64,000 nucleotides of DNA from an uncultured bacterium (GTDB taxonomy: Bacteria; Verrucomicrobiota; Lentisphaeria; Victivallales; UBA1829): assembly GCA_900549415.1 (NCBI GenBank), contig URNX01000002.1, positions 108,767 to 172,766 on the forward strand, given 5' to 3'. Shown in pieces: positions 41,923 through 52,914 of the stretch. The notes below the pieces were generated by a model. That model was not told the DNA's origin. It worked only from the letters and a program-made list of their open reading frames with translations, and searched no databases. Position 1 is the stretch's first letter. Each line of letters begins with the position of its first letter. The position numbers were made by a program, and so were the translations under genes.

Positions 41923-43833
41923 ATGAACGAACGTTTTTCCGATTCGATTTTCGGTGCCGGCAAACCTTATTTTGTCGGCTGCAACTACTGGGCAAGTCAT
42001 GCGGGCACGAACATGTGGCGCAACTGGGACGAGGCGTCGGTGGAAGCCGACCTGAGGGCGCTTTCGGAGAATGGCGTGGAGGTGATCCGCGCATTTCCGC
42101 TCTGGCCGGATTTCCAGCCGCTGACGGCGCATGAAAAATGGTCGTCGCTTCTCCGGGAAGTGCGGATGAAGGAGGAACCGCTTCCGGATACGCCGCTCGG
42201 CCGGGCGGGAGTGGATCCGGTGATGATTGAGCGGTTCCGCAAATTCACGCATCTGATGGAGAAATACGGGTTGAAGCTGATCGTCGGCATTGTCACGGGC
42301 TGGATGTCGGGACGGATGCACAAGCCGCATGCGTTTCAGGGGCTCAATGTGCTGTCCGATCCGTTTGCAATCCGCTGGGAGGTCCGTTTTGTCCGCGCGT
42401 TCGTCCGGGAACTGCGGAACGAGCCGGCGATTGTAGCCTGGGATCTCGGGAATGAGTGCAACTGCATGGCTGTCAAGACGTCGCATGAGATGTGGAACTG
42501 GAGCAATGCAATTTCCAGCGCGATCCGCCTGGAGGATTCGAGCCGCCCCATCGTTTCCGGAATGCACGGGCTGAAGCTTGAAGACGAACACAACTGCAGC
42601 GTCATGGTTGCGGATCAGGCGGAAACGACGGACGTTCTCTGCACACATCCGTATCAGCGTTTCACGGCGCACTGTCTGATCGATCCGGTCAACACGCTGC
42701 GGAATGCGTTTCATGCGGCGGTGGAAACCAGACTGTACGAGGAGGTCGGCGGAGCGCCCGCGTTCGTGGAAGAGGCGGGGAGCCTCGGTCCCGCATATTC
42801 TTCGGAGACGGTTGCCGCGCACTATCTGGGGAACATGCTCTGGAATACTTACGCGCACAACTGCCGCGGTCTGCTCTGGTGGTGCGCTCATGAACAGACC
42901 CGTCTTCCGCAGACGCCTTACGACTGGGTTGCTATGGAGCGTTCTCTCGGGCTGCTCCGGCTTGACCGTTCGCCGAAACCGGTCATGAAGACGCTTGGCG
43001 CATTCGGGCGCATGGCCAAAAATCTGCCGCTTCCTCCGCACCGCAGCGACGCCGTCTGCATTCTGACGGAAGGGCAGGATCAATGGGGAGTCGCCTACAT
43101 GACCTTCCTTCTGGCAAAGCAGGCCGGCTTTGACCTTGAGTTCCAGTATTCAGATCAGCCGCTGAAGAAATCGGATTTCTACATCATGCCATCGGTCCGG
43201 AGCGACAGCGCCGTTTCCCGCCACCGCTGGCAGGCCGTTCTTGACGCGGTTGTCAACGGCGGAGCGACGCTGTACGTTTCAAGCGACGGGGGAACGCTGG
43301 AACCGTTCTACGGCGATTTCGCCGGCGTTGAAGTTTCCACAATTGCGAAAGCCGCGGGACCGCAGGAGATGATTGCGGATAATTTCCGGTTCTCCTGCCG
43401 CAGCGAATTCGAGCTTGTCTTGAATCCGCTGGAGGCGGAAGTTCTTGCGCGCAACGAAGCGGGAGCTCCCGTTCTGACGCGTTCGAAAGCGGGGAAAGGC
43501 ACGGTCGTGTTCTGCGCGTTCGGGCTCGAAGCTTCACTGACCGAACAGCCGCGGGCGTTTTCCGGGGAGTACTGGAAACTTTACGTGCTGCTTGCGGAGC
43601 TTGCCGGAGTGCGGCGGGCGGTGACGCGTACGAATCCGATGCTGACTCTTACCGAGCACCGGGCGGAAGACGGTTCGCTGCTGGTCTGTGCGGTAAACAA
43701 TACGCCGTCCGAACTCCGCGATACGCTTTCCGCGCCGGGGTTGCGGTTTGAGGGAACACTTGCCGGAACGGAGCAGACCTCTCCCGAAATCTCGCTTCCC
43801 GCCAACAGCGGATGCGTTCTGAAGTTTCTCTGA
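41923..43833 (+). CDS. GH5-like clan GH-A glycoside hydrolase
   Basis: The 636-residue protein has no signal peptide and opens with YFVGCNYWASHAGTNMW. A TIM barrel follows, with the acid/base Glu in WDLGNECN (near residue 180) and the nucleophile Glu in PAFVEEAGSLG (near 280). The second half (about 370-636) holds a flavodoxin-like, glutamine-amidotransferase-type domain and a small beta domain, as in GH42 and GH5 relatives. Mannan or gluco-oligosaccharides are possible substrates (endo-mannosidase COG3934 relatives), but specificity is not readable. AAGGAG lies 6 bases before the ATG. It is divergent from a LacI regulator. Confidence 0.82.
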   Translation: MNERFSDSIFGAGKPYFVGCNYWASHAGTNMWRNWDEASVEADLRALSENGVEVIRAFPLWPDFQPLTAHEKWSSLLREVRMKEEPLPDTPLGRAGVDPVMIERFRKFTHLMEKYGLKLIVGIVTGWMSGRMHKPHAFQGLNVLSDPFAIRWEVRFVRAFVRELRNEPAIVAWDLGNECNCMAVKTSHEMWNWSNAISSAIRLEDSSRPIVSGMHGLKLEDEHNCSVMVADQAETTDVLCTHPYQRFTAHCLIDPVNTLRNAFHAAVETRLYEEVGGAPAFVEEAGSLGPAYSSETVAAHYLGNMLWNTYAHNCRGLLWWCAHEQTRLPQTPYDWVAMERSLGLLRLDRSPKPVMKTLGAFGRMAKNLPLPPHRSDAVCILTEGQDQWGVAYMTFLLAKQAGFDLEFQYSDQPLKKSDFYIMPSVRSDSAVSRHRWQAVLDAVVNGGATLYVSSDGGTLEPFYGDFAGVEVSTIAKAAGPQEMIADNFRFSCRSEFELVLNPLEAEVLARNEAGAPVLTRSKAGKGTVVFCAFGLEASLTEQPRAFSGEYWKLYVLLAELAGVRRAVTRTNPMLTLTEHRAEDGSLLVCAVNNTPSELRDTLSAPGLRFEGTLAGTEQTSPEISLPANSGCVLKFL

Positions 43834-43869
43834 GTAAACATTTACGCAACTATTTTCTCTTTCCTTTTC

Positions 43870-43897
43870 TTGAAATTTCCGTTTCAGCGGCTACATT
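43870..43897 (+). promoter_or_regulatory. Promoter and possible operator of the sugar-nucleotide operon
   Basis: TTGAAA (43870-43875), 16 bases, TACATT (43892-43897). TGAAATTTCCGTTTCA (43871-43886) is a 5-base inverted repeat overlapping the -35, a possible site for the LacI protein encoded next. Confidence 0.5.
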
Positions 43898-43921
43898 GTG
43901 ACGGAAGAGAAAGGGAAAGAG

Positions 43922-44902
43922 ATGAGAAACAGGATCACCATACAGGAATTTGCGGAGAAGACCGGAGTATCCATCGCGACGATCTCGCGCGCGTTCACGG
44001 GTAACGGACGGATCAGTCCGGAAACCCGGAAACGGATTCTGGAAGCAGCCGGGAAATACGGCTATTCCGCCGGAACGCGCAAGCTGAAATCCGAATGCGA
44101 TATTCCGGAAATCGTCTTTTTCTATCCGGAGCTGTATTCGGGCGAGCCGGATTATTTCACGGCTGAAATCATCGTCAACATCAAACGTCATCTCGGCAAC
44201 GACCATATCTTCACGGTAACTCCGTTTGATGAGAACGATGATCATATCATCGATTCTGCGAAAGTCCGGATGCTGAACGGGTCTGTTGCGGGCATTATCG
44301 TCGTTGCCGGTTCGCTCGGAGCGGAAAAACTTGCGCTGACTGCGGACAGTTGTTCCGTTCCCTATGTCCTGATCGGCAAGATGCCCGGATTTGAATATAA
44401 CACGGTTCTGCATGACAACGAATACGGCGCTTTTCTTGCGGGAAAATATTTTCGCGAAACGGGACGGCGCCACCCGGTGTACCTTTCCGGGCATCTGGAC
44501 GCCGCCAAGCGCAGCGGATTCAAGCGCGGATTCGGCGGAACGGAACGCATTCCGGTTATTCCCGGCGGTGCAGGATTCCGGTTCGGAAGTTCTGCGCTGA
44601 CCTACATACTCTCACACTATCCCGCGACGGACTGTGTGCTCTGTGCAACCGACATCATGGCGATGGGGCTTCTTAAGGAGGCGGAATCGCAGGGGGTGCG
44701 TGTGCCGGAGCAGATGGCTGTGATCGGATTTGACGACATTGCCGTTTCCCGTTTTTTCACTCCTGCGCTCTCCTCCGTATCGCTGCATCTCGGGACGATC
44801 GGACGCGTGGCCGCGGATCTGCTCGAACAGCAGCTGGCGGGAAAGAAGGAGCGGCCTTCCGAAGTCGTTCCGTGTGATCTTGTGTTAAGAAAATCAACTT
44901 GA
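43922..44902 (+). CDS. LacI-family transcriptional regulator
   Basis: A headpiece (ITIQEFAEKTGVSIATISRAFTGNGRISPETRKRILEAA, in two helices) is followed by an effector domain with the usual LacI/PurR landmarks (VAGIIVVAGSL, FEYNTVLHDNEYGAFLAGKYF, DCVLCATDIMAMGLLKEAE, AVIGFDDIAVSRFFTPALSSV). The ATG at 43922 follows AAAGGGA. Only 14 bases separate its stop from the nucleotidyltransferase gene, so regulator and pathway genes form one operon, suggesting control of its own operon. Confidence 0.93.
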   Translation: MRNRITIQEFAEKTGVSIATISRAFTGNGRISPETRKRILEAAGKYGYSAGTRKLKSECDIPEIVFFYPELYSGEPDYFTAEIIVNIKRHLGNDHIFTVTPFDENDDHIIDSAKVRMLNGSVAGIIVVAGSLGAEKLALTADSCSVPYVLIGKMPGFEYNTVLHDNEYGAFLAGKYFRETGRRHPVYLSGHLDAAKRSGFKRGFGGTERIPVIPGGAGFRFGSSALTYILSHYPATDCVLCATDIMAMGLLKEAESQGVRVPEQMAVIGFDDIAVSRFFTPALSSVSLHLGTIGRVAADLLEQQLAGKKERPSEVVPCDLVLRKST

Positions 44903-44916
44903 AAGGAGATTTCAAA

Positions 44917-45819
44917 ATGGATAAAACTCTGGTTCTTCTTGCCGCCGGAATGGGGAGCCGCTACGGCGGACTCAAGCAGCTCGACGCCCTCGGTCCTCAC
45001 GGGGAAACTCTGATGGATTACTCGGTCTTCGATGCGGTCCGCGCCGGTTTCAACAAAATCGTTTTCATCATCCGCCGCGACATCGAAGCGGATTTCAAGC
45101 GCGTGATCGGTTCCAGATACGAATCCGTCGCCGATGTGCAGTACGCGTTTCAGTCGCTCGATGATCTTCCCGGCGGATTCACGGTTCCCGAAGGACGCGT
45201 CAAACCCTGGGGGACGGGGCAGGCGGTCTATGCCGCGCGCAACCTCGTCAAGGGGCCGTTTGCGGTGATCAACGCCGATGATTTTTACGGAGCGGACGGT
45301 TTCCGCAAGCTTGCCGCCGCGCTTGATTCGGGGAACCCGCAGGAGTTCTGCATGTGTGGATTCTATCTCGAAAACACACTTTCGGAAAACGGTTCCGTTT
45401 CGCGAGGAATCTGCCGGCTGAACGCGGATCACACGCTCCGCACCGTCGTTGAACACACGAAAATCGAACGTAAAAACGGTCAGATCGTCAGCACTCTGGA
45501 GGATGGACGCAGCGTCATCTTCACCGGACGCGAAATCGTTTCCATGAACATGTGGGGATTCCAGAGTTCGCTGTTCGATGCGCTTGAGACGCAGTTCACC
45601 GATTTCCTCAAGGCGCATGGAACGGAACTCAAGAGCGAGTTCTACATTCCGTTCGTCGCCGATACGCTTGTCAGGCAGGGCAAAGCGACGGTCAAGGTGT
45701 TGACTTCCGACGATTCCTGGTTCGGCGTGACCTACCAGGAGGACAAACCTGTCGTGAAGAACGGACTCGAAGCTCTTGTGAAAGCCGGAAGATATCCGGA
45801 AAAACTGTTTCAGGCATGA
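44917..45819 (+). CDS. Sugar-1-phosphate nucleotidyltransferase
   Basis: The 300-residue enzyme starts with the nucleotide-binding signature LVLLAAGMGSRYGGLKQL, a variant of GxGxRxxPxTxxxPK, and has WGTGQAVYAARNLV and FAVINADDFYG, with the metal-binding Asp pair. It should transfer UMP or a similar nucleotide to a sugar 1-phosphate. It is followed, with overlapping ATGA, by an N-acetylhexosamine 1-kinase-like gene and then an epimerase. The likely path is hexosamine, to hexosamine 1-phosphate, to UDP-hexosamine. The start at 44917 is 8 bases from AAAGGAG. The nucleotide used is inferred. Confidence 0.87.
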   Translation: MDKTLVLLAAGMGSRYGGLKQLDALGPHGETLMDYSVFDAVRAGFNKIVFIIRRDIEADFKRVIGSRYESVADVQYAFQSLDDLPGGFTVPEGRVKPWGTGQAVYAARNLVKGPFAVINADDFYGADGFRKLAAALDSGNPQEFCMCGFYLENTLSENGSVSRGICRLNADHTLRTVVEHTKIERKNGQIVSTLEDGRSVIFTGREIVSMNMWGFQSSLFDALETQFTDFLKAHGTELKSEFYIPFVADTLVRQGKATVKVLTSDDSWFGVTYQEDKPVVKNGLEALVKAGRYPEKLFQA

Positions 45820-46913
45820 CAATGAGAACTCAGAAAGATATTGAAAAACTCTGTGCGAATTTTTCCATTCCCGGCGATTTCGTCTCGGCGGAACCTTACG
45901 GGAGCGGACACATCAACGACACTTTCGCGGTAGTCTACAGCCAGGCGGGAAGTCTGATCCGCTACATTCTTCAGCGCATCAACACGGAAATCTTCCGCTA
46001 TCCGGCTTCGCTCATGGAGAACATCCGCCGCGTGACGGAGCATCTGCACCGCAAATCCGCAGGTTCGCGCAGCACGCTTACGCTTGTGCCCGCACTCGAC
46101 GGACGCGTCTGGTTCCGCGACGGTGAGGACAACTGCTGGCGCGTCTACCTCTTCATCGAACATGCGAAGAGCTACGATGTGCTTGAAACGGAAGAGCAGG
46201 CGTTCGAGGCGGCGCGCGCGTTCGGCAAGTTCCAGGCGGATCTCGTCGATCTCCCGGGGCGTCTCGCCGAAACCATTCCGGATTTCCACAATACGCCGAA
46301 GCGCATCGCCCAGCTCGAAGAGGCGGTCCGCGTCGATTCCTGCAGACGCGTCAGGAGCGCGGAGGCGGAAATCGAGTTTATTCTTTCGCGCAAGGAGGAG
46401 GCGGACACCCTGCTGAAGCTGAACCGCGAAGGCGCCATTCCGGAGCGCATTACGCACAATGACACAAAACTCAACAATGTCCTGATCGACGTTGAAACCG
46501 GACGCGGCATCTGCGTGATTGACCTCGATACCGTCATGCCCGGGCTGGTGCATTACGATTTCGGCGACATGGTCCGGACCGGAACCAGCCCCGCCGCCGA
46601 GGACGAACGCGATCTGGACAAAGTCACCATGCGTTTCCCGATGTTTGAAGCGCTTCTGCGCGGTTACTGCGCTTCCGCCGGAGCGTTTCTGAACCCGGTT
46701 GAACTGGAATACCTCCCGTTCAGCGGGAAACTCATCACTCTGGAAATCGGCGCGCGTTTCCTCGCCGATTATCTTTCGGGCGACACCTATTTCAAAACTC
46801 ACCGCGAGGGTCACAATCTGGACCGCGCGAGAACCCAGATCGCTCTCGTCCGCTCCATTGAAGAACAGATGGACCGCATGAACGCGCTTGTAAAGGAGAT
46901 TAAAACGAAATGA
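45816..46913 (+). CDS. nahK: N-acetylhexosamine 1-kinase-like phosphotransferase
   Basis: The 365-residue protein belongs to the aminoglycoside phosphotransferase-like kinases. ITHNDTKLNNVLID (near residue 210) holds the catalytic Asp and Asn, and CVIDLDTVMPGLVHYDFGD the metal Asp, both as in NahK of bifidobacteria. The N-terminal YGSGHINDTFAV and ILQRIN also fit. It should phosphorylate the anomeric position of GlcNAc, GalNAc or a related sugar. The place between a nucleotidyltransferase and a UDP-sugar 4-epimerase is like the lacto-N-biose pathway, although no GH112 phosphorylase is present here. It overlaps both neighbours by 4 bases. Confidence 0.83.
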   Translation: MTMRTQKDIEKLCANFSIPGDFVSAEPYGSGHINDTFAVVYSQAGSLIRYILQRINTEIFRYPASLMENIRRVTEHLHRKSAGSRSTLTLVPALDGRVWFRDGEDNCWRVYLFIEHAKSYDVLETEEQAFEAARAFGKFQADLVDLPGRLAETIPDFHNTPKRIAQLEEAVRVDSCRRVRSAEAEIEFILSRKEEADTLLKLNREGAIPERITHNDTKLNNVLIDVETGRGICVIDLDTVMPGLVHYDFGDMVRTGTSPAAEDERDLDKVTMRFPMFEALLRGYCASAGAFLNPVELEYLPFSGKLITLEIGARFLADYLSGDTYFKTHREGHNLDRARTQIALVRSIEEQMDRMNALVKEIKTK

Positions 46914-47824
46914 GAATTCTGATTACCGGCGGAGCCGGATTCATCGGCAGCCATATTGCGGAACACTTCAACGGCAAGGCGGAAATCCGCGTGCTGGACA
47001 ACCTCCGGTCCGGCTATCTGCACAATCTCGAAGGGCTGGATGTGGAGTTCATCAGGGGCGACGTCCGCGACCGCGCCGCCGTCGCGAAGGCTGTCGAGGG
47101 ATGCGATTACGTCTTTCACCTCGCGGCAATGATCAGCGTTCCGGAGTCCATGTTCAAAATGGAGGAGTGCGTGGACATCAATGTGAACGGTCTGCTGACC
47201 GTTCTCGAAGAATCCGCGAAGGCGGGGGTGAAGAAGCTCTGCTTCAGCACGAGCGCGGCGATTTACGGCGACAATCCGGTGGTTCCGAAAGTGGAAACGA
47301 TGATCCCGGAGCCGAAAAGCCCGTACGCAATCACAAAGCTCGACGGGGAATACTACTGCAATATTTTCACTCAGACCGGCAAGCTGAAAACGGCGTGTTT
47401 GCGCTACTTCAACGTTTTCGGCCCGCGTCAGGATCCGAAGAGCGCATACGCCGCCGCCGTGCCGATCTTCACCGCAAAAGCCATTGCAAATGAAGATATT
47501 ACGATTTTCGGCGACGGCGAACAGACCCGTGATTTCATCTACGTCAAAGACATCGTCGAGGCGAATGTCTTCATGGCGACGCACGATTTCACGGGCGTTT
47601 ACAACATCGCTTACGGCGGCCGCATCACAATCAACGATCTTGTCAAACAGATTATGGAAGTGACGCATTCGAAGAGCCTGGTTCTGCACCTCGAGGAGCG
47701 TCCGGGCGACGTCAAGCACTCGATGGCGGGAATCGAAAAACTCAAATCAACGGGGTTCCGCCCGAAGTACGATTTCGCGTACGGCATGGAACAGACGATT
47801 CGTTTCTTCGCCGGACAGAAGTGA
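46910..47824 (+). CDS. UDP-hexose or UDP-N-acetylhexosamine 4-epimerase
   Basis: The 304-residue extended SDR has TGGAGFIGSH at the start, FHLAAMISVPES, the active-site serine region STSAAIYGDNP and the YAITK tyrosine-lysine pair. The order and the FNVFGPRQDP segment match the WbpP/Gne group more than E. coli GalE, so UDP-GlcNAc/UDP-GalNAc may be the pair. It completes the kinase-nucleotidyltransferase-epimerase module. It ends at a bidirectional terminator shared with asnB. Confidence 0.88.
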   Translation: MRILITGGAGFIGSHIAEHFNGKAEIRVLDNLRSGYLHNLEGLDVEFIRGDVRDRAAVAKAVEGCDYVFHLAAMISVPESMFKMEECVDINVNGLLTVLEESAKAGVKKLCFSTSAAIYGDNPVVPKVETMIPEPKSPYAITKLDGEYYCNIFTQTGKLKTACLRYFNVFGPRQDPKSAYAAAVPIFTAKAIANEDITIFGDGEQTRDFIYVKDIVEANVFMATHDFTGVYNIAYGGRITINDLVKQIMEVTHSKSLVLHLEERPGDVKHSMAGIEKLKSTGFRPKYDFAYGMEQTIRFFAGQK

Positions 47825-47842
47825 TATTCCGTTTCCGGATTG

Positions 47843-47866
47843 ACGGGAACTCCGCGGAGTTCCCGT
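47843..47866. terminator. Bidirectional terminator between epimerase and asnB genes
   Basis: A perfect 24-base inverted repeat, ACGGGAACTCCG/CGGAGTTCCCGT, with T-rich sequence on the plus-strand side (TTTTACTTTT). It separates the two convergent operons. Confidence 0.85.
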
Positions 47867-47867
47867 T

Positions 47868-49751
<1,884 letters not shown>

Positions 49752-49754
49752 GAT

Positions 49755-50792
49755 TCAGTCTCCCTGTTGCCGCGGTGTAAAGAACTCTTTCAGCACCGGC
49801 CAGTCTCGCAAGGAGTTGTAGAGTTCATCGACTTGAACCGCCGCTAAACATTTTGCCGGGGAGCCGAAACGGCATGTCCGCAGATGACATCCCGAACATT
49901 CCATTTCATGACGCAGTAAAAATGAATTCCTGCTGAACGGGTGCCAGCGCATCGGCGGCATGTCGTGAGCGGAAAATACTGCGGCGCAGGGAATTCCCGC
50001 TGTTGCGGCCAAGTGCATGCTGCCTGTGTCGTTTCCGATATAACATGAGCAGTGCCGCAGAAATGCAATTGTTCTCCGCAGAGAGCTGCAGGGGGAATCC
50101 AGCAGGAAACATCCACCATGCTTCAGAATGAAATGCTGAGCCGCTGTTCGTTCATCCGGGCCGCCTAAATATACGGGGATAAAATCAAAATTCTGTTTCA
50201 GACGCTGTATCAGTTCATCGTAACGCTCCAGCGGCCAGCGGCATACATCTTCCTTTCCGCCGATTCCGAAAGCTATCAACGGAATGTTTTTTCCGTTCTG
50301 CAAATCATGCTTCAATTGCAGGGCGGTTTGCATTTCCTGCGGCGTTGAGACAAAATCAAAGAGTTTTTCGCCGCGTTTCATGCCGAAACTTTCCAGTTTG
50401 CGCAGATAGCCTTCGACCAGCATGATGTTGTCGCGCGACAAATCCGGATTGCAATGGTAAATTTTCCGTCCGTGGAACAGGCGGAACAGGCTTGTGAGAA
50501 CTTTGGGTTCGGACGGAGAAAAGCAGAACAGCGCGGAATACGGTGCACGGAGAACGGCAAGCAGGTATTGCCAGTAAAAATAAAGTTTCCCTCCGGATTT
50601 CAGAAACGTTTTTTTCGCAAACAGCGTATCATGCTCGTAGAGTTCCGCCTGAACCAGAGAAGGAACCACGGAAATGTTCAGCAGGTGCAGTTCGGCGTCC
50701 GGATAGTTCTGCCGGATCATCCGGAACGCAGGCAGAGCGACAAGCGTATCCCCGATTCCGGCAACATGGTAAATCAGAATTTTTCCCTTCAT
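49755..50792 (-). CDS. Glycosyltransferase family 9 (heptosyltransferase type)
   Basis: The 345-residue protein has the GT9 pattern: N-terminal YHVAGIGDTLVALPAFRMIRQNYP, then FGIGGKEDVCRWPLERYDELI and CYIGNDTGSMHLAATAGIPCAAVFS with the donor-binding DTGxxH. GT9 enzymes add heptose or related sugars to the lipopolysaccharide core or similar glycans on the cytoplasmic face of the inner membrane. A C-terminal cysteine cluster (MECSGCHLRTCRFGSPAKC) is unusual and may bind a metal. It is the fifth large gene of the operon, counted from the GT4 gene. Confidence 0.9.
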   Translation of the reverse strand: MKGKILIYHVAGIGDTLVALPAFRMIRQNYPDAELHLLNISVVPSLVQAELYEHDTLFAKKTFLKSGGKLYFYWQYLLAVLRAPYSALFCFSPSEPKVLTSLFRLFHGRKIYHCNPDLSRDNIMLVEGYLRKLESFGMKRGEKLFDFVSTPQEMQTALQLKHDLQNGKNIPLIAFGIGGKEDVCRWPLERYDELIQRLKQNFDFIPVYLGGPDERTAAQHFILKHGGCFLLDSPCSSLRRTIAFLRHCSCYIGNDTGSMHLAATAGIPCAAVFSAHDMPPMRWHPFSRNSFLLRHEMECSGCHLRTCRFGSPAKCLAAVQVDELYNSLRDWPVLKEFFTPRQQGD

Positions 50793-50801
50793 CGCTTCCC
50801 C

Positions 50802-51800
50802 TTATTGTTTTTGAGGTATATCCGGACGGACGATAAGGTCGCGGACCAGTGACCGCATGCCGAAGCCGTAGCGGAAGTGGTCCAGCAGCCGTCCCGGCTG
50901 CTGAAGTATTTTCAGCATGCGCTGAAAATACTTCAGCTTCAATAAATCTGCTCTCCATGAGAAATAACGAGAGTAGGCGATCAACAGCGGACGGTTCGGA
51001 TTGTTCGGGTAGTTTTCGGAAAACTGCACAAAACTTTTCAGCAGATCGGCGATATAAAAAACATCATCGGAGGATGCCCAGATTTCCCGGAAGCGGTGCA
51101 GCAGATTCTTTTTGACCGCCTGCACACAAGGCGAAGAAGTATTGTTCGCGTGAACGCGGTAAAGAGTCAGCACCTCGTCGAGATAGCGCAGAACACCGAG
51201 AAAGCCTGAACAATACTGCAGCCAAAGGTCATGCAGACAATTCTGGGGAATCGAGTTGAATATATAAAGAAAATCTTTTCGGACAGCCATATTGTGCCCG
51301 GAGAGCCCAATGGATTGATTCAGCAAAGGAAAGAATCCTTTCCCTTGATTGATTCGTTCCATCTTTTTATGAAAATCACTGACCCCATCCAATAAAGTTT
51401 CATGCAGAGAATTCAGTTCTGCATCCATCATTTTACTGTTGCATACGGCGACTTGGCAAGTCGAATCCTGTTCCAGAATTGTCGCTAGTTTTTCGATTTT
51501 CTCCGGCAGCCAGACGTCATCCTGATCGCAGAAGAAAATGAAATCGCCTGTTGCCGCTTTCGCCAAATGCACGAAATTTTGAACAACTCCGAGTCGCGGA
51601 GTATTCCGGAAATACTTCAATTCTCCTGTGTAATGAGAACGGACCGCTTCCACTGCAAGAAAGGTTTTATCGTCAGAGGAATCGTCGCCAATCAGAATTT
51701 CATCCGGGATACGCGTCTGCTTGAACAGGCTTTTCAGCTGTTCTCCGATATATTTTTCGCCATGGTAGGCGGCAAGGATAACGGAAATGCGTGACTTCAT
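50802..51800 (-). CDS. Glycosyltransferase family 2, tandem copy B
   Basis: The 332-residue GT-A enzyme has ISVILAAYHGEKYIGEQ, ILIGDDSSDD and the metal site FFCDQDDVWLPEKIE. The C-terminal half differs from the neighbouring copy. The start at 51800 (MKSRIS) overlaps the stop of the previous gene in ATGA; the frame is open further upstream but inside that gene. The first 105 residues are about 70 percent identical to copy A by eye, so the pair arose by tandem duplication with diverging acceptor parts. It probably adds a sugar to a surface rhamnan- or O-antigen-like chain; donor and acceptor are unknown. Confidence 0.9.
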   Translation of the reverse strand: MKSRISVILAAYHGEKYIGEQLKSLFKQTRIPDEILIGDDSSDDKTFLAVEAVRSHYTGELKYFRNTPRLGVVQNFVHLAKAATGDFIFFCDQDDVWLPEKIEKLATILEQDSTCQVAVCNSKMMDAELNSLHETLLDGVSDFHKKMERINQGKGFFPLLNQSIGLSGHNMAVRKDFLYIFNSIPQNCLHDLWLQYCSGFLGVLRYLDEVLTLYRVHANNTSSPCVQAVKKNLLHRFREIWASSDDVFYIADLLKSFVQFSENYPNNPNRPLLIAYSRYFSWRADLLKLKYFQRMLKILQQPGRLLDHFRYGFGMRSLVRDLIVRPDIPQKQ

Positions 51801-52834
51801 GACTGGGTATCCTTGAGTTCGATTTTTTTGCAAATCAAATCATGGGCGAGGGTACGCAAGCCTTTGCAATACCGGAAATAGTTCATGTAATCTTTTATGG
51901 TAATATGGAAGGGACGTAAAAAAACGCCGGAATACAGTAAACGATTCCGCTTTTCAAAGAAGGCAATCATTTCATCAAGATACTTTTTATTTTCCGGAAT
52001 TTCGGAAAGCGAGGCAGGGGAAGAATATAGAATTTCCCGCATACGCTTCATTTTCAGAACGAATTCCATTATTTTTCCTGAATGTATACAGCCGTTTCGA
52101 GGATCGTATTTTTTCTTTGCCGTTGCGGTTGAATATAAGACCGAGACATTGCTTTCATGGCGACGGTAAAGAGTCAGCGGCTCAGGCAAACAGCGCATTC
52201 TTTCCATGTAGGAGGCTAAATACCCTAAATGCTGATCATGGTATGCGCCCAAATTGCTGGTAAAGGGGAAGATGTTGTAAGACAGTGGCTTGCGAAGAGC
52301 AATATCATGTCCGGAAAAAGGAATATCGCGCATGACAACCAAAGGGAACGCTTTTGCATTGTTTATGAGCTGAATGTCTTGCGGAGTTATTCCATACAGA
52401 GAAAACATTGTTTCTCCGGAATGGGTCAGTTGCGAATCCGTGCAATAACTGTCGCAGAACAGCAAGTCACATTGAGGATGTTTCAGCATTTCCTCAGTCA
52501 TTTTTTCGATTTTTTCCGGCAGCCAGACATCATCCTGATCACAGAAAAAAACGATATCTCCCGTTGCCGTTTTGTAGAGCTTTTCAAAATTCGCGCAGAT
52601 TCCTGATTTCGGAGTATTTTTGATATATTTCAGTTCGCCCGTGTAGTGAGACCGGACAGCTTCCATTGCCTGAAAAGTTTTATCGTCAGAGGAATCGTCT
52701 CCAATCAGAATTTCATCCGGAATACGCGTTTGCCGGAACAGGCTTTCCAACTGTTCGTCGATGTATTTCTCGCCATGATAAGCGGCGATGATAACGGAGA
52801 TTTTTAAATTCAGAGCGGACATGGCATTTTTCAT
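51797..52834 (-). CDS. Glycosyltransferase family 2, tandem copy A
   Basis: The 345-residue protein shares ISVIIAAYHGEKYIDEQLESL, ILIGDDSSDDKTF and FFCDQDDVWLPEKIEK with copy B. The rest (PLSYNIFPFTSNLGAYHDQHLGYL) is its own. Hand counts of 52021-52140 give 33 and 40 percent GC for two 60-base lines, against 73 percent at 54061-54120 in the same operon, so this gene probably came from another genome. No clear ribosome-binding site precedes the first ATG; a second ATG four codons later (52822) is possible. The upstream 80 bases are also AT-rich. Confidence 0.88.
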   Translation of the reverse strand: MKNAMSALNLKISVIIAAYHGEKYIDEQLESLFRQTRIPDEILIGDDSSDDKTFQAMEAVRSHYTGELKYIKNTPKSGICANFEKLYKTATGDIVFFCDQDDVWLPEKIEKMTEEMLKHPQCDLLFCDSYCTDSQLTHSGETMFSLYGITPQDIQLINNAKAFPLVVMRDIPFSGHDIALRKPLSYNIFPFTSNLGAYHDQHLGYLASYMERMRCLPEPLTLYRRHESNVSVLYSTATAKKKYDPRNGCIHSGKIMEFVLKMKRMREILYSSPASLSEIPENKKYLDEMIAFFEKRNRLLYSGVFLRPFHITIKDYMNYFRYCKGLRTLAHDLICKKIELKDTQS

Positions 52835-52914
52835 TATTGATTGAATAATTATATTTGAGGAGTTTTTCTTTGTTGCCTTTGATTACCGCAAGTTTCTCTT
52901 TATTGTTGCGTTTT

